A DNA stretch of 64,000 nucleotides, taken from assembly GCF_001592005.1 (NCBI RefSeq), contig NZ_BCVZ01000011.1, positions 1-64,000 of the forward strand. The letters run 5' to 3'. The notes under the pieces were generated by a model. The model was given only the letters and a program-made list of their open reading frames with translations. It did no database searches and was not told the DNA's origin. Shown piece after piece: positions 1 to 9,113 of the stretch (position 1 is the stretch's first letter; every line of letters begins with the position of its first letter). The DNA comes from Bacillus sonorensis NBRC 101234 = KCTC 13918 (lineage in GTDB: Bacteria > Bacillota > Bacilli > Bacillales > Bacillaceae). A program made the position numbers and the translations under genes.

Positions 1-1
1 G

Positions 2-1660
2 AGCCGCTTTCTAGTCGTTCAGGGAGCGGCGGGAAGCGGAAAAACGTCGGCCGCGCTGCAGAGAGCCGCCTATTTGCTGTACCGCGGACGCGGACAGATC
101 GAGTCCAATCAAATGCTGCTCTTTTCCCCGAACCTGCTGTTCAACAGCTATGTCGCCAATGTCCTGCCTGAGCTTGGCGAAGAAAACATTCAGCAGACAA
201 CGTTTCAGGAATATTTACAGCTGCATCTCGGAAAAGACGTGTCATGCGAAAATCCGTTTGATCAATTGGAATTTTGTTTGACGGCTCCGGAAAATGAAGA
301 TTACAAAAGCCGGATGCATGCAATTGCATATAAGGCGGGCCTGGCATTCAAAAACTTTATTGATGAATATGTCCGCTACTTGGCGGAAGGCCACCTGCTG
401 TTTAAAAATATTGTGTTCCGCGGAAAAAGAATTGTAACAAGCGGTCAAATTCAGGATTATTTTCGTTCGCTCGGCGCTTCGGGATCGCTTTCACACCGGA
501 TTGAACTGACGGCGAAATGGCTGCTGCATCTATTGAGAAAACAAGAAAAACGGGAAAGAAAAAAGGAGTGGGCGCTTGAAAAGAGCAACCTGTTAGATCA
601 AGAAGAATATTTGCGCGTCTATAAACAGCTCCAGGAAGAACGCCAATTTACCGAGGATACATTTGATGATTATGAAAGAGAGCAGGCCCTCCTGGCCAAA
701 ATCATCGTTGAAAGGGAGTTCAGGCCGCTAAAAATGGCGGTGAAAGCTTTGGGCTTTATTGATTTCAAGGGAACGTATCTGCAGCTTTTTTCAGACTGGA
801 ATGCTGGCGAGGTGCGCCCGGATCATTGGGAAGGAATATGTGCGTACACGAAAAAAAGCTTTTGCACCAATCGGTTTCCATATGAAGATGCAACACCTTA
901 TCTATATTTGAAAAATCAAATCAAAGGCGGGATGAAGAACACGGCGATTCGCCACTTATTCATTGATGAAGCGCAGGATTACTCGCCTTTTCAGCTTGCT
1001 TTTCTTAAAACCCTTTTTCCTTCAAGCAAAATGACGATACTGGGGGATTTAAACCAGGCGATTCTCGCCCATAGCGTTCATGGGAAAGATCTTCTGTCTG
1101 AAGATGTGTTTGAAAGGGAGAAAACGGAGACGATCAGACTGATCCGAAGCTACAGATCGACAAGGGAAATCGTCGAGTTTACAAAACCGCTGATCAAGGG
1201 AGGAGATGAAATCGAACCCTTTAACAGAAGCGGCGTCAAGCCGGTATTGACGATTTCGGCCGATCCGGCTGAACATCATGAGCGGATAGCGGCGCGTATT
1301 GCCGCATTGCAACATGAAGGGCATGAGACGATTGCGGTCATCTGCAAAACGGTTCAGGAATGCAAGGAAGCGTTCAGCTGCCTGAAGGCCCATACCGAGC
1401 TCAAGCTGATTGATAAAGAAACGCGCTCATTCCAAAAAGATGTGGTGGTCATCCCTGTGTATTTGGCAAAAGGCATCGAATTCGACGCCGTCATCATCTA
1501 TGATGGATCGAAAACCCAATATTGGCGCGAGCGTGAGCGGACACTGTTTTATACAGCCTGTACAAGAGCGATGCATGAGCTCCATTTATTTGCGCTCGGA
1601 GAGAAAAGCCCGTTTTTAGACGATGTTCCAGAAAGGCTGTATACAATGAAGAGGGAGTGA
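2..1660 (+). CDS. helD: RNA polymerase recycling ATPase HelD (YvgS), 5'-truncated by window edge
   Basis: UvrD/HelD-like superfamily 1 ATPase that in Bacillus removes stalled RNA polymerase from DNA. The open frame runs from base 2 with no start in the window, so the N-terminal part is missing (552 residues seen; the B. subtilis protein is about 770). Walker A reads GAAGSGKT near residue 8. Further motifs in order: LFIDEAQD (Walker B), LGDLNQAI, SYRST, AKGIEFDAV and YTACTRA, which is the expected SF1 order. It converges with the next gene, with only 3 bp between the two stop codons. Identity rests on motif order plus synteny with yvgP and yvgN. Confidence 0.9.
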   Translation, partial: SRFLVVQGAAGSGKTSAALQRAAYLLYRGRGQIESNQMLLFSPNLLFNSYVANVLPELGEENIQQTTFQEYLQLHLGKDVSCENPFDQLEFCLTAPENEDYKSRMHAIAYKAGLAFKNFIDEYVRYLAEGHLLFKNIVFRGKRIVTSGQIQDYFRSLGASGSLSHRIELTAKWLLHLLRKQEKRERKKEWALEKSNLLDQEEYLRVYKQLQEERQFTEDTFDDYEREQALLAKIIVEREFRPLKMAVKALGFIDFKGTYLQLFSDWNAGEVRPDHWEGICAYTKKSFCTNRFPYEDATPYLYLKNQIKGGMKNTAIRHLFIDEAQDYSPFQLAFLKTLFPSSKMTILGDLNQAILAHSVHGKDLLSEDVFEREKTETIRLIRSYRSTREIVEFTKPLIKGGDEIEPFNRSGVKPVLTISADPAEHHERIAARIAALQHEGHETIAVICKTVQECKEAFSCLKAHTELKLIDKETRSFQKDVVVIPVYLAKGIEFDAVIIYDGSKTQYWRERERTLFYTACTRAMHELHLFALGEKSPFLDDVPERLYTMKRE

Positions 1661-1674
1661 ACATCACTCCCTTC
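1652..1674. terminator. hairpin spanning both stop codons of the convergent genes
   Basis: GGGAGTGA at 1653-1660 pairs with TCACTCCC at 1664-1671 around a 3-nt loop, with possible extension by two pairs. The stem contains the helD stop and the stop of the opposite gene. T-tracts are short on both sides, so it is a weak bidirectional terminator candidate. Confidence 0.5.
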
Positions 1675-2077
1675 TCCAATCATATGTATCGCTGCGGACA
1701 TCAAGCACCTTGTCATTGATGGAAACGTGGTTTTCGTCTTTCCATTCGACTTTTGGATGATCTGCTTTGTCTCCCCAATAAATATTCCTTCGTTCGCCGC
1801 TTGAGGCGGTTGTCAATTCCCCTCTGATGGAAAAGCCTGCGGCGTTTCCTCTTTTAGGGGTTCGATATATGCTGATGGTGTATGTTTGATTTGGCGATGT
1901 AAGCGACATGAGCTGCACACCTTTTGGTAAGTGATTCATGGAGTAAAATTGGGTATATACAACATAGCCGATCGGTATGCCGAGAGCGAGAATAAATGCT
2001 AAAAGCGTGAAGAGCGTGTTTCGGCGGGCTATCTCTTTCAACTCTTTTTTCCATTCTTCATCAATAAAACGCTGCAA
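1664..2077 (-). CDS. DUF5412-like membrane-anchored protein
   Basis: A 137-residue protein of unknown function. One hydrophobic segment (about residues 19-41) follows a short basic N-terminus. The C-terminal half carries SPNQTYTISIY, RGELT, RNIYWG and VEWKDENHVSIND, which I recognise as the DUF5412 pattern. The C-terminal domain should be extracytoplasmic. The start is a TTG with only a distant G-rich Shine-Dalgarno, so the exact N-terminus is uncertain. It converges with helD. Confidence 0.65.
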   Translation of the reverse strand: MQRFIDEEWKKELKEIARRNTLFTLLAFILALGIPIGYVVYTQFYSMNHLPKGVQLMSLTSPNQTYTISIYRTPKRGNAAGFSIRGELTTASSGERRNIYWGDKADHPKVEWKDENHVSINDKVLDVRSDTYDWRRE

Positions 2078-2153
2078 AGTGTATCATCATCCCCTGATCG
2101 AAATGTTTTTTTATAGTGTAAGGAAAAAACGCTCCTCTGTCTATTTTCAACGT

Positions 2154-3290
2154 CTAATTCGATAGCAGCGCCGAGATTTCATCAATTGCATATTTCATCT
2201 CATCTTTTGTGCTGTAAAAATGCGGGGCGATTCTGATGATATCTTTTCTTGCTGATGTGATAATGTTTTTTCTCCTCAGCTTAGCCTCTATCCCGGCCGC
2301 GTCTTCAGCATAAACCGAAATCAGGCTTGTTCTGCCCTCGACAGTCTGCGGCCCCGCGATCTGCAGCCCTTTTTCCGCGGCGTATTGCAGAGAAAAACCG
2401 GCAAGCTTCCGCAAATAAGAGCCGATGCGGTCCGTTCCGGCTTCAAGCAGGATCTTCAGGGCGGCGTCTGCTGCATAAAGGCCGGCAAATGACGGTGTTC
2501 CCGTTTCAAACCGTTTTGCTCCTGCTGCAAATCGGGAATCAAACAATTCAAAGGCTGAATCCCTGTCTTTGCCAAACCATCCGGTCATCTGCGGTTTGAA
2601 CTGTTCTGCAAGTTCCCGTTTGATATACAGAAACGCCGTTCCCGGAATGCCGAGCATATATTTTCTTGTACCTGCTGCAAGAATATCGATATCCATGTCT
2701 TTGACATTGATCGGAATATGTCCGGCGGATTGGTAGGCATCAACGAATAAAAGCGATCCCTTCTGATGGACGATTTCCGCAATCTGTTTCAAATCTTGCT
2801 GAAATCCGTTGTAGTGGCTGACATGGGGAACGCATGTCAAAAGGGTTTGATCCGATATTTCGTGTTCGTATTGCGTGATGCCGATGATTCCGCCATGGCC
2901 GTGGATGACTGTGAAATTGTGTTTAAAACGGTCCTGGGCAAGCCAGACTTGTCCGACTGCAGGAAAATCGATATCGGTAAAAACGATGTTGTTTTTTTGA
3001 CGATGATGCGGCAGTGAAAGCGCAATAGCCGAAACGGCGTCGGAAACAGAGGCCAGAACGGCGACTTCCTCTCGTTCGGCGCCGATCAGCCGTGCGAATT
3101 GATCCTTTGCCGCTTCCATCTTCTCCATGGATGCTCTCCAATCGGCTCCCGAGTATAGGAGTCTGCGGCGGTATTCGTCCATCGCTTCTGAGACAGGCAA
3201 AGCCAAAGCGCCGGCAGAACAGGCGCCCAGATGGATATGATCTGTTAAAACAGGGAATAACGAACGAAATGAACGAAATGGATGATTCAT
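2154..3290 (-). CDS. class V aminotransferase / cysteine desulfurase-like PLP enzyme
   Basis: 378-residue PLP-dependent fold type I enzyme. DAYQSAG (about 184-190) supplies the cofactor-binding Asp and Gln. TRKYMLG supplies the Schiff-base lysine (about K210). Family members include cysteine desulfurases, kynureninases and isopenicillin N epimerase-like enzymes, and the substrate cannot be told here. A TTG lies 9 bp upstream, but GGAG sits 9-10 nt before the ATG at 3290, so I choose that. The gene is monocistronic and divergent from the antiporter gene. Confidence 0.75.
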   Translation of the reverse strand: MNHPFRSFRSLFPVLTDHIHLGACSAGALALPVSEAMDEYRRRLLYSGADWRASMEKMEAAKDQFARLIGAEREEVAVLASVSDAVSAIALSLPHHRQKNNIVFTDIDFPAVGQVWLAQDRFKHNFTVIHGHGGIIGITQYEHEISDQTLLTCVPHVSHYNGFQQDLKQIAEIVHQKGSLLFVDAYQSAGHIPINVKDMDIDILAAGTRKYMLGIPGTAFLYIKRELAEQFKPQMTGWFGKDRDSAFELFDSRFAAGAKRFETGTPSFAGLYAADAALKILLEAGTDRIGSYLRKLAGFSLQYAAEKGLQIAGPQTVEGRTSLISVYAEDAAGIEAKLRRKNIITSARKDIIRIAPHFYSTKDEMKYAIDEISALLSN

Positions 3291-3498
3291 GATCAGCAAT
3301 CTCCTTTTTGCAGAGTATGCAAATGATACTTCGTTCCAAGCGTGAAAAACCCTTCATCTAAGAAGAAAAAGACGTTTCCAAAGGCAAATGTATAGGTTTT
3401 CGGCCGCGAAAGAATACTGAACAAAGAAGAGCATGGCCGAAGACAGCCGGCATGAACGGCTGAACAGGCATGCTTTGCGGTATATAGGAGGTATTTGA
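3291..3498. other. intergenic region between divergent genes
   Basis: About 200 bp holding the promoters of the PLP enzyme (minus) and the antiporter (plus). I see no convincing operator or RNA element. Confidence 0.4.
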
Positions 3499-5499
3499 GT
3501 GGCCATTTTCCTCGCTGTTTTGGTTCTTTTAACAATTATCGCGATGTCGAATATCATTCACCGGTTGATTCCATTTGTTCCCGTTCCATTGATCCAGGTG
3601 GGATTGGGCATCATCGCGGGGGCTTTTCCGGGCGGTCTTCATATCGCGCTCAGTCCGGAGCTTTTTTTTGTTTTATTTATCGCTCCCTTGCTGTTTAATG
3701 ACGGAAGGCGGATACCGAGAGACGAGCTGTGGAAATTGAGGACGCCGATCCTTCTTTTGGCGCTCGGCCTTGTATTTGTAACCGTGCTGCTTGGAGGCTA
3801 TGCGATTCATTGGATGATTCCGCAGATTCCGCTGCCCGCATCTTTTGCCCTTGCAGCCATTTTATCGCCGACAGATGTTGTCGCCGTCAGCGCGCTTTCG
3901 AAACGGATCGATATGCCGACGAAGATGATGCGTCTTCTTGAAGGCGAAGGCTTGATGAATGATGCATCAGGTCTTGTCGCCTTTAAATTCGCAATTGCCG
4001 CGGCCGTGACGGGCGCTTTTTCGTGGTCAGCGGCGGTGTTCAGCTTTTTGCTGATCGCTTTTGGCGGTCTGATCACCGGTGCGGTTCTTTCTTTTCTGAT
4101 TCTTCGGTTTCGCTATTTGCTCCGCAGATTCGGGATGGAAGATGTGACAATGCATATGCTGATTCAAATTCTGACCCCTTTTGTGGTTTATTTGACGGCA
4201 GAGGAGCTTGGCGTGTCGGGAATCCTTGCCGTCGTGGCCGGGGGAATTACACATGCGGCTGAGCATGACAGGGCCGAATCGGCGATGGTCAAGCTGAAGA
4301 TCGTGTCGGCCAGCACATGGAGCATCATTCTTTTTATTTTGAACGGTCTTGTCTTTGTTCTGCTTGGATTGCAGATGCCGGGCGCCCTCTCCGTCATATT
4401 TGGGAATGCGGCGTTTAACAATGCAAGAGTAGTCAGCTACATCATTCTGATTACGCTGCTATTGCTGATTCTCCGTTTTGTATGGGTGTTTTTGTTTTGG
4501 CAGGGCAATTGGGGGCTTCAAACGAAACAGGTTTCGGGCAGGGAAAAGCTGCGCTCCCTGCTTCAGATGTCGATTTCGGGCGTACGAGGAGCGGTGACCT
4601 TGGCCGGAGCGTTTTCGATTCCTTTTGTGTTGGAGGACGGCCGTCCGTTTCCGGAACGCGATTTTATCATCTTTCTGGCAGCCGGGGTGATACTGTGCAC
4701 ATTGATGACGGCGAGCGTCTTTTTGCCGCTTCTTTCAGAAAGGAAGGAGCTCCCGTCAAGCGGAAGCCAGTTTCAAAGCGTCAGAAGAAAGCTGATGAAA
4801 ACAACGATCAAGGCATTAAAAGAGGAGATGAATGACAAAAATAGAGCCGCTGCACTGGCCGTCATATCAGAGTACAACGAAAAGATGAAAAGGCTCAGAT
4901 TTGAACAATATTCGCTCAAACAGCATTTGCGCCTCAAAAAGCAGGAAAACAAAATCCGTGCGCATGCCTTGAAAGCGGAACAGGTGGAGCTGGAGGCTAT
5001 GCGAAAAAGCAAACAGATCACAGAGCGCATCGCAGACAACCTGAAAGAAAGGCTTCAAGAGAAAGAAATGCTCTTTGCCAATCCGTTCAAAGCCGGCGTG
5101 TCCGTCATAAAATTGAAGCATTTGATAGACAGCGGAAAAAAAGAAGAGACGGGAAGGCAGCGGGACGAAAGCGCGGACATGCTGAAAAAGGCCCGGATTC
5201 AAACGGCAAAAGCGGCCATCGAAACGGTAAAACAGCATATGAATGACGACAATAAAGAAGCGGCCCAGTCTGTCATCGCTTTTTATCAGCGCCTGATTCT
5301 GCGGCTTCAGCACGGAACCGCAGGACGACGGGAAAATGTCCGCTATGAAAAACAAAAAAAAGAGATTCGCTTAAAATCGGTCCAGATCATTCGCAATGAA
5401 ATTCAAGAGCTGTTTGAAAACCGTGAAATTTCCAGGGAAACAGCCCACCAGCTGCGCCAGTACATCAATGATTTGGAAGCCGAACTTCTTGATGAGTGA
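3499..5499 (+). CDS. nhaK: CPA1-family Na+(K+)/H+ antiporter NhaK (YvgP)
   Basis: 666-residue cation/proton antiporter. The N-terminal ~420 residues are a multi-span membrane domain with the CPA1 signatures [11 protein letters not shown] (D126) and [11 protein letters not shown] (N154-D155). The remaining ~240 residues form a charged, helical cytoplasmic tail rich in Lys and Glu. Length and layout match B. subtilis NhaK (about 670 aa), which exports Na+, K+, Li+ and Rb+. The start is GTG, with TAGGAGG 7 nt upstream. Position beside helD supports orthology. Confidence 0.88.
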   Translation: MAIFLAVLVLLTIIAMSNIIHRLIPFVPVPLIQVGLGIIAGAFPGGLHIALSPELFFVLFIAPLLFNDGRRIPRDELWKLRTPILLLALGLVFVTVLLGGYAIHWMIPQIPLPASFALAAILSPTDVVAVSALSKRIDMPTKMMRLLEGEGLMNDASGLVAFKFAIAAAVTGAFSWSAAVFSFLLIAFGGLITGAVLSFLILRFRYLLRRFGMEDVTMHMLIQILTPFVVYLTAEELGVSGILAVVAGGITHAAEHDRAESAMVKLKIVSASTWSIILFILNGLVFVLLGLQMPGALSVIFGNAAFNNARVVSYIILITLLLLILRFVWVFLFWQGNWGLQTKQVSGREKLRSLLQMSISGVRGAVTLAGAFSIPFVLEDGRPFPERDFIIFLAAGVILCTLMTASVFLPLLSERKELPSSGSQFQSVRRKLMKTTIKALKEEMNDKNRAAALAVISEYNEKMKRLRFEQYSLKQHLRLKKQENKIRAHALKAEQVELEAMRKSKQITERIADNLKERLQEKEMLFANPFKAGVSVIKLKHLIDSGKKEETGRQRDESADMLKKARIQTAKAAIETVKQHMNDDNKEAAQSVIAFYQRLILRLQHGTAGRRENVRYEKQKKEIRLKSVQIIRNEIQELFENREISRETAHQLRQYINDLEAELLDE

Positions 5500-5589
5500 G
5501 GGTTTTCAAAGGTATATTGAATTGCTTTCCTCCTTTGTCTGATTTATCATTCAATTAAAGACAAGAAACCAGACAAAAAAGGAGCCGAG

Positions 5590-6474
5590 ATGATGAAATA
5601 TTACGGAGCAATTGAAGCAGGGGGAACAAAATTTGTATGCGCGGTCGGAACAGAGAACGGGGAAATCATCGACAGGCTGACGATTCCGACAGAGACGCCT
5701 GAAGAAACGATTGGAAGGCTGTCCGCTTTCTTTGATATGTATCAGCTCGAATCAATAGGTGTCGGCTCGTTCGGACCGATGTCATTGGCAAAGGAAAGCC
5801 CTGATTTCGGCTATATTACCAATACGCCGAAATTGGCATGGAGGAACTATCCGTTGATTCCTGAGCTGAAAAAAAGGTTCGGCATTCCCGTTTCTTTTAC
5901 GACGGATGTCAATGCGGCTGCACTCGGGGAAATCACGAAAGGAGCCGCACAAGGGCTTGACAGCTGTCTTTATATCACGGTCGGCACCGGCATCGGCGCA
6001 GGGGCTGTCATCGGGGGCAAACTGGTTCAAAGCTTCAGCCATCCTGAAATGGGACATATTCTCATCAGGCGCCATGAAAAGGATACGTTTGCAGGAAACT
6101 GTCCATATCACAACGATTGTCTTGAAGGAATGGCATCAGGACCGGCGATTGAAAAACGCTGGGGCAAACAAGGAAAGGATTTGGCCGGCCGCAACGAGGT
6201 GTGGGAGCTTGAAGCCGATTATTTGGCTCAGGCGCTTATGCACTATATTTTGATTTTATGTCCGGAAAAAATCGTGATGGGCGGAGGAGTCATGAAGCAG
6301 CAGCAATTATTCCCGCTTATTCGTGAAAAGCTTTCCGAATATGTAAACGGATATCTCGTCCTCCCGGATCTTGATCAGTATATCGTGCCGCCGGGTCTTG
6401 GCGACGATGCGGGAATCACGGGAGCGCTCGCTTTGGCTTTGGCTTTGCCTGAGCGGGCAGCAGAAGGCAAATGA
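5590..6474 (+). CDS. ROK-family fructokinase-like sugar kinase
   Basis: 294-residue ROK kinase, predicted to phosphorylate fructose or a related hexose. EAGGTK (9-14) is the phosphate-binding loop, D106 in TTDVNAA the catalytic base region, and VGTGIGAG (131-138) the second phosphate motif. H156, C171, H174 and C177 form the ROK zinc site. It resembles B. subtilis GmuE/YdhR in length and sequence, but the gene is not in a mannan operon here. Shine-Dalgarno AAAGGAG precedes tandem ATGs; the second ATG (5593) is equally plausible. An 8-bp inverted repeat (TTTGTCTG/CAGACAAA) lies in its leader. Confidence 0.85.
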   Translation: MMKYYGAIEAGGTKFVCAVGTENGEIIDRLTIPTETPEETIGRLSAFFDMYQLESIGVGSFGPMSLAKESPDFGYITNTPKLAWRNYPLIPELKKRFGIPVSFTTDVNAAALGEITKGAAQGLDSCLYITVGTGIGAGAVIGGKLVQSFSHPEMGHILIRRHEKDTFAGNCPYHNDCLEGMASGPAIEKRWGKQGKDLAGRNEVWELEADYLAQALMHYILILCPEKIVMGGGVMKQQQLFPLIREKLSEYVNGYLVLPDLDQYIVPPGLGDDAGITGALALALALPERAAEGK

Positions 6475-6519
6475 GCAATTTATTATGTCAATTCCCTCCA
6501 ATATGAGATAATGGACATG

Positions 6520-6535
6520 ATGCTTATTTAAGCAT
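6520..6535. promoter_or_regulatory. perfect palindrome upstream of yvgN
   Basis: ATGCTTA-TT-TAAGCAT, a perfect 7-bp inverted repeat just downstream of a GATAAT -10-like hexamer (6506-6511) and 30 bp before the yvgN start. It could be an operator or a leader hairpin. Confidence 0.4.
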
Positions 6536-6564
6536 TCTGAATAAATGAAAGGTGGTCATTCAAT

Positions 6565-7410
6565 ATGGTAAGCAGTTTACAAGACACTGTTACATTACAT
6601 AACGGAGTGAAAATGCCGTGGTTTGGTCTTGGGGTCTTTAAAGTAGAAGAGGGCAGCCAAGTCGTCGAATCTGTAAAAGCAGCCATTAAAAACGGATACC
6701 GGAGCATTGACACAGCTGCGATCTATCAAAATGAAGAAGGCGTCGGCAAAGGGATTAAAGAATCAGGCGTTGGCCGCGAGGAGCTTTTCGTCACTTCAAA
6801 AGTTTGGAACGGTGACCAGGGCTATGAGCAGGCGTTGGCCGCTTTTGATGAAAGCCTTAGAAAGCTTGGCCTTGACTACCTTGATTTATATTTGATTCAC
6901 TGGCCTGGAAAAGATAAGGCCAAATTTAAAGATACATGGCGTGCATTGGAGAAGCTGTATAAAGACGGCAAAGTCAGAGCGATCGGCGTCAGCAATTTTA
7001 ATGTGCATCATCTGGAAAGCTTATTGGAAGATGCAGAAATCAAGCCGATGGTCAACCAGGTCGAATTCCACCCGCGCTTAACACAGCTTGAATTAAGAGA
7101 ATACTGCAAAAAGCAGGGGATTCAGCTTGAAGCATGGTCTCCATTGATGCAAGGTAAACTCCTTGACAATGAAGTGCTTGCTGACATCGCCAAAAAATAC
7201 AACAAATCTGTCGCTCAAATCATTTTGCGGTGGGATCTGCAAAGTGAAGTCGTTACGATTCCGAAATCAATCAAGGAACACAGAATTATCGAAAACGCCG
7301 ATATCTTCGACTTTGAACTATCCAAAGAAGATATGGAAAAAATCGACGCCCTCAACAAAGACGAGCGCGTAGGTCCTGATCCTGAAACGATGACAAACGG
7401 CTTCGAATAA
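6565..7410 (+). CDS. yvgN: glyoxal/methylglyoxal reductase YvgN (aldo-keto reductase)
   Basis: 281-residue NADPH-dependent AKR that reduces glyoxal and methylglyoxal. The catalytic tetrad is visible: D49 and Y54 in [16 protein letters not shown]79 in VTSKVWN, and H112 in [18 protein letters not shown] near the C-terminus is the AKR cofactor-binding signature. Sequence is very close to B. subtilis YvgN, with a slightly longer C-terminus. AAAGGTGGT provides a good ribosome site. It is monocistronic, with a strong terminator directly after. Confidence 0.93.
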   Translation: MVSSLQDTVTLHNGVKMPWFGLGVFKVEEGSQVVESVKAAIKNGYRSIDTAAIYQNEEGVGKGIKESGVGREELFVTSKVWNGDQGYEQALAAFDESLRKLGLDYLDLYLIHWPGKDKAKFKDTWRALEKLYKDGKVRAIGVSNFNVHHLESLLEDAEIKPMVNQVEFHPRLTQLELREYCKKQGIQLEAWSPLMQGKLLDNEVLADIAKKYNKSVAQIILRWDLQSEVVTIPKSIKEHRIIENADIFDFELSKEDMEKIDALNKDERVGPDPETMTNGFE

Positions 7411-7420
7411 AATCGCAAAC

Positions 7421-7455
7421 AAAATCCCGGGTTCTTGTCATGAACCCGGGATTTT
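7421..7455. terminator. bidirectional terminator between yvgN and the MFS gene
   Basis: AAAATCCCGGGTTC pairs perfectly with GAACCCGGGATTTT around a 7-nt loop. T-runs on both strands suit both convergent genes. Confidence 0.9.
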
Positions 7456-7457
7456 GT

Positions 7458-8909
7458 CTATTCTTCGTGCAACACGAGGCGGCTTTTGGCCGGTTTACGT
7501 CTGCGGTCATTCAGCGGTCCGCGGCGATTATGTTTAATAAAGAATGCGAGGACCAATCCGACGCCTGATAAACCGGCCGCGGTCATAAAGGCCAGATTGA
7601 CGCCGTGGATCATCGCTGTTTCCGAGCCTGGGCCCGCCGGATCAGCTAAAGCCCGCTGCGTCATGATTGTGATCAGAATCGCCGTTCCGATTGAACCGGA
7701 CATTTGCCTCATCGTATTGTTCATGGCTGTGCCATGCGGTATCAGGTGGCGCGGAAGCTGGTTCAGCCCGGCTGTCGTCACCGGCATTAACACCATTCCC
7801 ATTCCGACCATTCGAAACGCATAGACGGTCGACAGGTATGCGAAAGGAGTCGCCTCTGACAGGTGTGTCAACAGCAGCGTCGTAACGAAAATGGTCGTCA
7901 AACCGGTAATGCTTAACACCCGCGCCCCGATTTTATCGAAAATTCTTCCGGTAATCGGCGACATCAAGCCCATGACAACAGCTCCCGGAAAAAGCATCAT
8001 CCCTGATTCCATTGCGGTGAAATGGCGCATATCCTGCATGTAGATCGGAACGATTGTCGCAGCCCCGATCATCGCCATAAAGACGACCATGCCGATGACC
8101 GTGGCAAGCGTGAACATCGGATATTTAAATACCCTGAATTCCAAAATCGGCTCTTTTAAATGGAGCTGCCTCCATATAAACCAAAACAGGGTGACGGCAC
8201 CAATCGCAAATCCGGCCAGCACATCCGGGCCGGTCCAGCCGTCGACGCCTGCGCTGCTGAACCCGTAAAGAATGCCGCCGAATCCAAAAGAAGACAAAAT
8301 GATCGAAGGCACATCCATCTTGGGCGATGTTTGTTCTGTCACATTTTTCAAAATAAACGAGGCGATGATCATATCAATAATTGCGAACGGCAGAAGAAGA
8401 TAAAACAATACTTCCCACGGATAACGGTCGACGATCCAGCCCGATAGCGTCGGTCCGAGCGCCGGGGCAAAGGCGATGACAAGACCAACCATCCCCATCG
8501 CTGAGCCGCGTTTTTCCTTTGGAAAGATCAGCAGAAGCACTGTCTGCATTAAAGGCATCATGATCCCCGCGCCGGCCGCCTGTACGATTCGTCCAACAAT
8601 TAAAGCGGGAAAGCTGAACGATAATGCGCAGATCAGGGTTCCTGCCGTAAATAATGACATGGCGGCCATAAACAGCTTTCTCGTCGTGAATTTTTCAATT
8701 AAAAACGCCGTAACCGGAATCATAATCCCGTTTACAAGCATAAAAACGGTCGTCAGCCACTGGGCGAGCCCCGGGGTAATGTTCAAATCCCGCATGATAG
8801 GCGGCAGCGCCGTCGTCAGCAGCGTCTGGTTTAAAATGGCGATAAAAGTCCCGGTAATCAATACGGCAACAATCGGCATTTTGTTTATCTTTTGTTGTGT
8901 TTCACTCAT
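7458..8909 (-). CDS. DHA2-family multidrug MFS transporter, LmrB-like
   Basis: 483-residue proton-driven efflux pump with about 14 predicted membrane helices. It carries the DHA2 motif GRIVQAAGAGIMMPLMQT, the antiporter motif region APALGPTLSGW and a conserved NQLPRHLIPHGTAMNNTMRQ stretch. It is strongly similar to the B. subtilis lincomycin-resistance pump LmrB, but there is no lmrA-type regulator gene beside it, so it may be a paralogue with other substrates. Monocistronic. Confidence 0.85.
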   Translation of the reverse strand: MSETQQKINKMPIVAVLITGTFIAILNQTLLTTALPPIMRDLNITPGLAQWLTTVFMLVNGIMIPVTAFLIEKFTTRKLFMAAMSLFTAGTLICALSFSFPALIVGRIVQAAGAGIMMPLMQTVLLLIFPKEKRGSAMGMVGLVIAFAPALGPTLSGWIVDRYPWEVLFYLLLPFAIIDMIIASFILKNVTEQTSPKMDVPSIILSSFGFGGILYGFSSAGVDGWTGPDVLAGFAIGAVTLFWFIWRQLHLKEPILEFRVFKYPMFTLATVIGMVVFMAMIGAATIVPIYMQDMRHFTAMESGMMLFPGAVVMGLMSPITGRIFDKIGARVLSITGLTTIFVTTLLLTHLSEATPFAYLSTVYAFRMVGMGMVLMPVTTAGLNQLPRHLIPHGTAMNNTMRQMSGSIGTAILITIMTQRALADPAGPGSETAMIHGVNLAFMTAAGLSGVGLVLAFFIKHNRRGPLNDRRRKPAKSRLVLHEE

Positions 8910-9068
8910 TTTAAAACCTTCTTATTCAGAAATTTTATAACACTTCATGAAATAATCGGCACCCGAAACAAAATTGTCTATTCATTAGATTATCGAAGGA
9001 TTAGCAAATCCGCAAGGCCATATCGAACATTCGGTATATAATACCCAACCGTCCGCAAATTTAAACAG

Positions 9069-9102
9069 CCCCTCCCACCGCAGTAAATGCTTGTGGGAGG
9101 GG
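9069..9102 (-). terminator. terminator of yvgJ
   Basis: CCCCTCCCAC (9069-9078) pairs perfectly with GTGGGAGGGG (9093-9102). In the minus direction the stem is followed by a moderately T-rich stretch. Confidence 0.7.
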
Positions 9103-9113
9103 GCGAAACAGAC

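Noticed and set aside
5534-5577. TTTGTCTG/CAGACAAA inverted repeat as a riboswitch or terminator before the ROK kinase gene
   Set aside because: Loop of about 28 nt, no T-run and no known aptamer features; could be chance.
9001-9050. CGAACATTCG as a LexA/SOS box
   Set aside because: Too short: Bacillus LexA sites need CGAAC-N4-GTTCG, and the spacing here is wrong.
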